In this document: positions 58,798 through 64,000 of the stretch, piece after piece
How positions within the stretch are numbered: position 1 is the first letter of the stretch
How the letters are laid out: every line of letters starts with the position of its first letter
Assembly: GCA_902787575.1 (NCBI GenBank)
Contig: CADAGX010000001.1
Span: forward strand, 121,189-185,188
Length of the DNA: 64,000 nucleotides
Reading direction: 5' to 3'
From: an uncultured Bacteroidales bacterium
GTDB taxonomy: Bacteria > Bacteroidota > Bacteroidia > Bacteroidales > Bacteroidaceae
Translations under genes and position numbers: made by a program
Notes under the pieces: model-generated
The model's database searches: none
The model's input: the letters and a program-made list of their open reading frames with translations, nothing else
What the model was told of the DNA's origin: nothing

Positions 58798-60855
58798 CTA
58801 TCCTACTTGACTGCCCGGTTTAACACTGTCGAGAGTCGTCGTGACGCTTAGGTCGCCGTTGTAGTTCACAGCGCTCAGTATCATGCCGCAGCTCTCCTCG
58901 CCCATCATCTGGCGCGGTGCCAGATTGGCGATGAAGAGCACACGTTTGCCTACCAGCTGCTCGGGCTCGTACCACTGGGCGATGCCGCTCAGTATGATGC
59001 GGTCCTTGCCACTTCCGTCGTCGAGCGTGAACTTGAGCAGCTTCTTGCTTTTCTTTATCTTCTCGCACGCCTTTACGAGTCCCACACGGATATCTAGTTT
59101 CTCGAAGTCCTCGAAGGGGATGGTAGCCTTCACGGGAGCAGCCTTGTAGGCAGCCTCCTCGTTGGCCTTGATGATGTCTTCGAGTTTCTTCTTCTGCACG
59201 GCAATCACGTCGTCTTCTATCTTCGTAAAGAGCAGTTCGGGCTTGGGCAGTTGCTTGCCAGCGGGCAGCAGCGTGGTGCTGCCCAGGTCTTCCCACGAGA
59301 AGCCGTCCATGGCTATCATCTCGCGCAGCCGCTTGCTGCTGAAGGGCAGGAACGGCTCGAAGGCGATGGCCAGGTTGGCTGTAATCTGCAGGCTCAGATA
59401 GATGATGGTCTTCACGCGCTCGGGGTCGGTCTTGATTACCTTCCACGGCTCGCAGTCGGCGATGTACTTGTTGCCGATGCGGGCCAGGTTCATGGCCTCC
59501 TTCTGTGCCTCGCGGAACTTGAAGTTCTCCAGCAGGCTCTCCAACTGACACTTCACGTCGGCAAAGGCAGCCAGCGTCTCGCGGTCGTAGTCGTTCAGCT
59601 CGCCGCACTCGGGCACGCGACCTTCGTAGTATTTCTGCGTCAGCTGCAGCGCGCGGTTCACAAAGTTGCCATAGACGGCCACCAGCTCGTTGTTGCAGCG
59701 TGCCTGATAGTCGTCCCACGTGAAGTCGTTGTCTTTCGTCTCGGGCGCGTTGGCCGTCAGCACATAGCGCAGTTCGTCCTGCCGACCGGGCATCTCGTCG
59801 AGATACTCGTTGAGCCATACGGCATAGTTCTTCGACGTCGAAATCTTGTTGCCTTCCAGATTCAGGAACTCGTTGCCGGGCACGTTGTCCGGCAGGATGT
59901 AGCCGCCGTGTGCTTTCAGCATGGCCGGGAAGACGATGCAGTGGAACACGATGTTATCCTTGCCGATGAAGTGTACGAGCCGCGTCTCGGGGTCTTTCCA
60001 CCACGTCTCCCACGAGCCCAGTTCGGGATGCTGGTCGCAGAGTTCCTTCGTATTGGAGATGTAACCGATGGGGGCGTCGAACCACACGTAGAGCACCTTG
60101 CCCTCTGCCCCTTCTATGGGAACGGGGATGCCCCAGTCCAAGTCGCGCGTCACGGCTCTCGGCCGCAAGCCGCCGTCGAGCCAGCTCTTGCACTGCCCGT
60201 AAACGTTGCTCCGCCACTCCTTGTGCTCCTCCAGAATCCACTTCTCCAGCCAAGGCTGGTCCTTATCCAGCGGCAGGTACCAGTGCTTCGTGGCTTTCTT
60301 CACCAGCGGGTTGCCCGTCTCGGCGTTGTACGGATTGATGAGCTCCTCGGGCGAGAGCGTTGCTCCGCACTTCTCGCACTGGTCGCCGTAAGCTTCCGGT
60401 GCATGGCAGCGCGGACACTCGCCGCGTATGTTGCGGTCGGTCAGGAAGTGACCCGTCTGCTCGTCGTAGAACTGCTCGCTCACCTGTTCCACCAGCTTGC
60501 CGTCGTCGTACAACTTGCGGAAGAAGTCGCTGGCCAGCTTGTGGTGCGTGGGCGAAGTAGTGCGGCTATACACGTCGAACGAGATGCCGAAGCGCTCGAA
60601 CGAGTCCTTGATGAGCGTGTGGTAGCGGTCCACCACCTGCTGCACCGTGATGCCCTCCTTGCGAGCGCGGATGGTCACCGGCACGCCGTGCTCATCGCTG
60701 CCGCCGATAAACAGCACGGGGCGATGCTTCAGGCGCAGATAGCGCACGTAGATGTCGGCCGGCACGTACACGCCTGCCAGATGTCCAATGTGTACCGGAC
60801 CGTTGGCATACGGCAGTGCCGAAGTCACCGTGGTCCTCTTGAATTGTTTCTCCAT
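58798..60855 (-). CDS. metG: Methionyl-tRNA synthetase
   Basis: 685 aa, the long form. HIGH-type motif in [14 protein letters not shown] near the N terminus, a zinc knuckle [18 protein letters not shown] (about residues 144-161), and KMSKS-type [18 protein letters not shown] (about 335-352; here KISTSK). A C-terminal tRNA-binding EMAP-like domain ([27 protein letters not shown], about residues 580-685) is fused, as in E. coli. It charges tRNA-Met and initiator tRNA. Its own -7 box is at 60894. Confidence 0.97.
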   Translation of the reverse strand: MEKQFKRTTVTSALPYANGPVHIGHLAGVYVPADIYVRYLRLKHRPVLFIGGSDEHGVPVTIRARKEGITVQQVVDRYHTLIKDSFERFGISFDVYSRTTSPTHHKLASDFFRKLYDDGKLVEQVSEQFYDEQTGHFLTDRNIRGECPRCHAPEAYGDQCEKCGATLSPEELINPYNAETGNPLVKKATKHWYLPLDKDQPWLEKWILEEHKEWRSNVYGQCKSWLDGGLRPRAVTRDLDWGIPVPIEGAEGKVLYVWFDAPIGYISNTKELCDQHPELGSWETWWKDPETRLVHFIGKDNIVFHCIVFPAMLKAHGGYILPDNVPGNEFLNLEGNKISTSKNYAVWLNEYLDEMPGRQDELRYVLTANAPETKDNDFTWDDYQARCNNELVAVYGNFVNRALQLTQKYYEGRVPECGELNDYDRETLAAFADVKCQLESLLENFKFREAQKEAMNLARIGNKYIADCEPWKVIKTDPERVKTIIYLSLQITANLAIAFEPFLPFSSKRLREMIAMDGFSWEDLGSTTLLPAGKQLPKPELLFTKIEDDVIAVQKKKLEDIIKANEEAAYKAAPVKATIPFEDFEKLDIRVGLVKACEKIKKSKKLLKFTLDDGSGKDRIILSGIAQWYEPEQLVGKRVLFIANLAPRQMMGEESCGMILSAVNYNGDLSVTTTLDSVKPGSQVG

Positions 60856-60893
60856 ATCTTATTCGTTTTTTATCTTTCGCTCTCTTTTGTGCC

Positions 60894-60902
60894 GCAAAGA
60901 TA
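60894..60902 (-). promoter_or_regulatory. -7 box of metG
   Basis: Minus-strand TATCTTTGC, 39 bp before the start codon. Confidence 0.75.
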
Positions 60903-61024
60903 CAACTTTTTCGCCAAAAGCGCCGCACCATCCCCAATCTTTTGCATCTCCGAGCCTTAGCTCAGACAAACAGCCTCCGAAATGCAGCCAGCAGACAACG
61001 CCACCTGCGGCCTACCATTCCCTA

Positions 61025-61140
61025 GTATTTTTTGAGCGAAAAAACCTACATCCTACACTTTTGGCACATCAATGCATTGAATTTCCGATCGTTGACACTG
61101 TGTAGGTTCGGGTGTAGGTTCGTGAAAAGCGTGTAGGTTT
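61025..61140 (-). repeat. GTGTAGG element 2 (inverted)
   Basis: Reverse-oriented copy of the 36652-36780 element: GAGCGAAAAAACCTACATCC at one end and GTGTAGGTTCGGGTGTAGG plus a third GTGTAGGTT at the other. Confidence 0.75.
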
Positions 61141-61255
61141 AACGGCACGACACGACACATTTAACATTTCACACGCCAAAAATGTCGTGCAACACGTCAC
61201 ACCAAACTCACCACCCGACGAAACAAATTTTGGAAGAAATGCAGCCAAAACGACC

Positions 61256-61370
61256 CCGAACCTACACCTTTTCGGCTTGCCTACACCCGAACCTACACCC
61301 CTATACTGCGCAGAGTTCCAAACGATTAACCCACGAAAGTGTAGGCGTGTAGGTTTTTTCAAAGAAAAAT
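61256..61370 (+). repeat. GTGTAGG element 3
   Basis: Direct-oriented copy: CGAACCTACACC, CCTACACCCGAACCTACACC, then TTAACCCACGAAAGTGTAGG, GTGTAGGTTTTTTC and an A-then-T run. With element 2 it forms a large inverted pair. Confidence 0.75.
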
Positions 61371-61379
61371 TTTCTTGGG

Positions 61380-61512
61380 CGGAGGTCGCCCCGAAGGGGC
61401 AAAAGAGTACAGGCAGGGGCGTAAGTCCCTGCGAGAGAGCAGATAGCGAACATAGCGCCGAAGGTGCGACAGACGCAATCATTCTGACACCCTTTCGGGT
61501 GTGCTCCGTGTT
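61380..61512. repeat. Dispersed palindromic repeat, second copy
   Basis: GCCCCGAAGGGGC, ACAGGCAGGGGCGTAAGTCC, AGCGCCGAAGGTGCGACAG and CACCCTTTCGGGTG. The reverse complement matches 16745-16860 over about 110 bp with few gaps. Short ORFs across 61069-61696 are not credible genes. Confidence 0.75.
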
Positions 61513-61639
61513 GTATGTTAGGGCGGCCTACGGCCTTGAAATTATATTTAAAATTAAACGAAAGGCGGTTTAATAAAATTTTAAATACGAATTTTAAATT
61601 AAATTTTGAGCGAAGCGACCCTTTTCGCACGTCAAGCCG

Positions 61640-61870
61640 CGAACGGCATGTGGGATTCCTCCTATCGTCGGAATGACAAGGTGGCGCATTACGCAATTTG
61701 ACAAGCCCCGCCTTCGGGCTGCGCCCTCACCAAACGCTTGAACGCATAACGCGCGATTGCCCTACACTTGTCCCACCTCTGTGTCATCCCGACGACAGGA
61801 GGGATCTCACGCAATCGTGCTGAGTGGTGAGATTCTTCCTCCGCTTCGCTCTGTCAGAATGACAAGGGTG
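61640..61870. repeat. Cluster of intergenic inverted repeats
   Basis: 61782-61864 is one large inverted repeat (TGTCAT at one end, ATGACA at the other; GGAGGGATCTCAC facing GTGAGATTCTTCCTCC). A half-copy is at about 61649-61679. Between them (61712-61760) is the second copy of the GCGCGATTGC element of 43951. A fragment ATTTGACAAGC near 61696 resembles part of a REP. No gene is present. Confidence 0.7.
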
Positions 61871-61971
61871 GGTGGCCTGCTGCATTCAGAAAACGAAAAT
61901 GACCTAATGACCACACCACGCTTCGCGCAGAAAATTCCGTTTCTTTTCTTGCGCATTCCGCTCGTTTACGC

Positions 61972-61980
61972 TATCTTTGC
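61972..61980 (+). promoter_or_regulatory. -7 box of structured RNA copy B
   Basis: TATCTTTGC; predicted start near 61987. Confidence 0.7.
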
Positions 61981-61986
61981 ATCGGA

Positions 61987-62200
61987 TTCCCTGAATTCCG
62001 TAGCGACGGAACGGGGATAATTTATTGGAAATAAAAAGAAGCGTTATGCTCGTCTTGTCTAACTGAAACCTGAGAAATTTCAACAACGAATTAAGACAAC
62101 ATAATGCCTTCCGCGCATGGCGTGGACTGCATTATTACATCTATTCGTTAGGTTTCTCAGGACCGCAGTTAGACGGTGTGGTATATCAGTTCCACGCTTT
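61987..62200 (+). ncRNA. Structured RNA, copy B
   Basis: Same plan as copy A: 5' hairpin TTCCGT/ACGGAA (61996-62001 with 62006-62011); TTGGAAA (62025-62031); GCGTT (62041-62045); rod stems GTCTAACTG/CAGTTAGAC (62057-62065 with 62166-62174), CCTGAGAAA/TTTCTCAGG (62069-62077 with 62153-62161), AACGAAT/ATTCGTT (62085-62091 with 62143-62149) and ATAATGC/GCATTAT (62101-62107 with 62129-62135); apical loop with GCGTGG; last a hairpin GTGTGG/CCACGC (62176-62181 with 62192-62197) followed by only a short T run. Stem sequences differ from copy A in nearly every pair while pairing is kept. The next start codon is 48 bp downstream. Confidence 0.7.
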
Positions 62201-62214
62201 ACGTATAATTAAAT

Positions 62215-62237
62215 GTCTTCCTCGGGACTGGGAAGAC
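62215..62237 (+). promoter_or_regulatory. Hairpin just before the small lipoprotein gene
   Basis: GTCTTCC (62215-62221) pairs with GGAAGAC (62231-62237), 10 bp before the ATG at 62248. It could act on translation or as a second attenuator stem; copy A has no equivalent. Confidence 0.45.
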
Positions 62238-62247
62238 AAAGAAAACA

Positions 62248-62595
62248 ATGATGAGGAAAAAGACGATTCTATTGGCGCTGATGGCTGTGGTGCTAAGCGT
62301 GGGTTTCAGCGCATGCGGTGATGATGAAATTGCGCCGTCGAATGGAGGCAACACAGGGAATGGCGAACCCTCTCCGCAGGAACAGATGGCTTCCACCTCT
62401 GTGACGGGAGGCGTGTACGACATCAGCGCTACGTCAGCCTCGTTTGTCGGCTACGTCAATTTGTCTCCCACAGAACTCGCCACCGCCACCTTTGGCATTA
62501 TTTGGGGTACGGAGGAGGATTTGAAGTGGGGCAGCAAAGCAGGATATGCCTCGTCTCGCGATTTGGAAACGAACAAATACACCGAAAGGAAATAA
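62248..62595 (+). CDS. Short lipoprotein, possibly truncated
   Basis: 115 aa. Signal peptide with lipobox FSAC (Cys23 counting from the first of two Met), followed by GDDE and a Gly/Asn/Pro-rich linker, then the start of what looks like a beta-sandwich (VYDISATSASFVGYVNLSPTELATATFGIIWGTEEDLKWG). Such fibronectin/Ig-like domains in Bacteroidales lipoproteins are normally longer, and the chain stops abruptly after NKYTERK, so this may be the remnant of a larger surface protein broken by a stop or deletion. It follows RNA copy B by 48 bp and shows no promoter of its own. A BspA-like gene starts 104 bp downstream. Confidence 0.6.
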   Translation: MMRKKTILLALMAVVLSVGFSACGDDEIAPSNGGNTGNGEPSPQEQMASTSVTGGVYDISATSASFVGYVNLSPTELATATFGIIWGTEEDLKWGSKAGYASSRDLETNKYTERK

Positions 62596-62698
62596 AGGGC
62601 AATCACTACATGAATGGGGCCTGCGCTTTTCTTATGTCCATAAGTTAGTACAGGCTTTTGAATGAAAATGATAGTACTAACATAAAAAACAAAAGTAT

Positions 62699-64000
62699 AT
62701 GAAACGGAAACTTTTACTTCTTCTTGTGGCTCTGCTGCCAATGATAGCCAGTGCCTATGATGCCCAGATTGGCGGCATCTATTACAACTTCTCAGGAAAC
62801 AATGCAACGGTGACTTATAGGGAATTTGAAAACTCTGATTATTCAGGCAAAGTAGTTATTCCTAAGTCCGTTGCCTACAAGGGCAAGACTTATAGCGTGA
62901 CAAGCATCGGTAGTGAAGCCTTCTCTGCTTGCACCGACCTGACCTCCATCACCATCCCAAACAGCGTGACAAGCATCGGTAGTGAAGCCTTCCGTGGTTG
63001 CAGCAGCCTGACTTCCATCACCATCCCAAACAGCTGGACAAGCATCGGTAGGGGTGCCTTCAATGGATGCACCAGCCTGACCTCCATCACCATCCCAAAC
63101 AACGTGACAAGCATCAGCGATTCTGCTTTCTATGGTTGCAGCAGCCTGACCTCCATCACCATCCCAAACAGCGTGACAAGCATCGGTAGTGATGCCTTCT
63201 CAGGTTGCACCAGCCTGACATCCATCACCATTGGCAACAGCGTGACAAGCATCAGCAAGTATGCCTTCCGTGATTGCACCAGCCTGACCTCCATCACCAT
63301 CCCAAACAGCGTGGCCAGCATCGGTTTGGGTGCATTCCAAGGCACCAGCCTGATAACCATCACCATCCCAAACAGCGTGACAAGCATCGGAGATTATGCC
63401 TTCCTTGGTTGCACCAGCCTGACCTCCATCGCCATTGGCAACAGCGTGACAAGCATCAGCAACTGTGCCTTCTATGGTTGCACCAGCCTGACCTCCATCA
63501 CCATCCCCAACAGCGTTACAAGCATCGGCAATAGTGCCTTCCTAGGTTGCACCAGCCTGACCTCCATCACCATCCCAAACAGCGTGACAAGCATCGGCAG
63601 CATGGCCTTCCAAGGTTGCACCAACCTGACCTCCATCACCATCCCTAACAGCGTGACCAGCATAGATGCCTTCCGTGATTGCACCAGCCTGACCTCCGTC
63701 ACCATCCCAAACAGCGTGAAAAGCATCGGTCCTGATGCCTTCCGTGATTGCACCAGCCTGACCTCCATCACCATCCCAAACAGCGTGACAAGCATCGGTA
63801 GTTATGCCTTCAATGGTTGCACCAGCCTGACATCCATCACCATCCCAAACAGAGTAAAGAGCATCGGAAATTATGCCTTTAATGGTTGCACCAGCCTGAC
63901 CTCCATTCAGGTTGAAACCGGTAATACCACCTATGATTCCCGTGACAACTGCAATGCCATTATTGAAACTGCCACAAACACCCTGATTGCGGGTTGCCAA
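62699..64000 (+). CDS. BspA-like leucine-rich repeat surface protein (3' end outside window)
   Basis: 434 codons to the window edge with no stop. Signal peptide [19 protein letters not shown], a short N-terminal part ([18 protein letters not shown]..), then 15 LRR_5 repeats of 23 aa with consensus [23 protein letters not shown] from about residue 66 on. Units 7 and 12 are one and two codons short. BspA-like proteins of oral and gut Bacteroidales and trichomonads bind fibronectin, fibrinogen or other cells. At DNA level the 69-bp units are almost identical over long stretches (for example the ACCAGCCTGACCTCCATCAC block), favouring recombination. A C-terminal anchor or sorting domain would be beyond the window. 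Long minus-strand ORFs here are repeat shadows. Confidence 0.9.
   Translation, partial: MKRKLLLLLVALLPMIASAYDAQIGGIYYNFSGNNATVTYREFENSDYSGKVVIPKSVAYKGKTYSVTSIGSEAFSACTDLTSITIPNSVTSIGSEAFRGCSSLTSITIPNSWTSIGRGAFNGCTSLTSITIPNNVTSISDSAFYGCSSLTSITIPNSVTSIGSDAFSGCTSLTSITIGNSVTSISKYAFRDCTSLTSITIPNSVASIGLGAFQGTSLITITIPNSVTSIGDYAFLGCTSLTSIAIGNSVTSISNCAFYGCTSLTSITIPNSVTSIGNSAFLGCTSLTSITIPNSVTSIGSMAFQGCTNLTSITIPNSVTSIDAFRDCTSLTSVTIPNSVKSIGPDAFRDCTSLTSITIPNSVTSIGSYAFNGCTSLTSITIPNRVKSIGNYAFNGCTSLTSIQVETGNTTYDSRDNCNAIIETATNTLIAGCQ

Noticed and set aside
61187-61573. 128-aa ORF in the repeat desert
   Set aside because: It translates through dispersed repeat elements that occur in other frames and orientations at 16.7 and 36.7 kb.

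Overview
The window reads as a chromosomal segment of a fairly GC-rich Bacteroidales bacterium, probably Prevotella-like. The order is well supported. Most transcription units start with the Bacteroidota -7 box TAnnTTTG, strong Shine-Dalgarno sites are rare, and the gene content is typical: DUF3098, DUF2723/TMEM260-like protein, split GcvPA/GcvPB, GH92, GH115, GH127, a BspA-like leucine-rich protein and DPP IV-like S9 peptidase. The genus is a guess.

Layout. 1-10 kb: end of a U32 peptidase, a GxDLY-type SGNH esterase, a phytase/esterase-like protein, cysE, a THUMP rRNA methyltransferase, DPP IV, purD with an unusual N-terminal extension, and a membrane protein. 10-16.5 kb: a self-contained four-gene operon for exported proteins (Ntn hydrolase, two tandem BPL-N/GATase-like paralogues, a FAS1 lipoprotein). 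17-21.4 kb: DUF3098, a large DUF2723 membrane protein and a polysaccharide deacetylase. 21.4-25.3 kb: a GH115 xylan alpha-glucuronidase. 25.4-29.3 kb: a small accessory island with a promoter-to-terminator structured RNA, an EcoRI-type adenine methyltransferase, a DUF262-HNH nuclease, and a RAYT transposase among inverted REP palindromes. 29.3-36.6 kb: a mannose unit (GH92, ROK kinase, mannose-6-phosphate isomerase) divergent from a GH127 gene. 36.8-42.7 kb: fumarase, hflX, a coiled-coil lipoprotein, rsmI, a tandem hairpin array, tdk. 42.8-51.3 kb: an AI-2E family permease, tRNA-Lys, and an operon of lipoate ligase with the whole glycine cleavage system. 51.3-60.9 kb: an SGNH protein, Hsp20, a GH3-M15 fusion, a CPBP protease, a glycosyltransferase, a flippase, a four-helix-bundle gene and metG. 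60.9-62.2 kb: a repeat-rich gene desert ending in a second copy of the structured RNA. 62.2-64 kb: a short, possibly broken lipoprotein gene and the start of a BspA-like repeat gene that runs off the window.

Main points of interest. (1) Two diverged copies (about 25.68-25.90 and 61.99-62.20 kb) of a roughly 215-nt RNA gene share promoter, 5' hairpin, a conserved TTGGAAA/GCGTT block, a long rod hairpin with many compensatory changes and a terminator-like hairpin, and each ends about 50 bp before a start codon. (2) Copy A precedes a putative methyltransferase/DUF262-HNH restriction-like pair. (3) A RAYT gene sits inside an inverted REP pair with two ordinary REP doublets beside it. (4) Six alternating hairpin units lie between rsmI and tdk. 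(5) 22-bp ACGTGTGG-type repeats lie upstream of three exported hydrolase genes. All assignments are by eye; no database search was possible.
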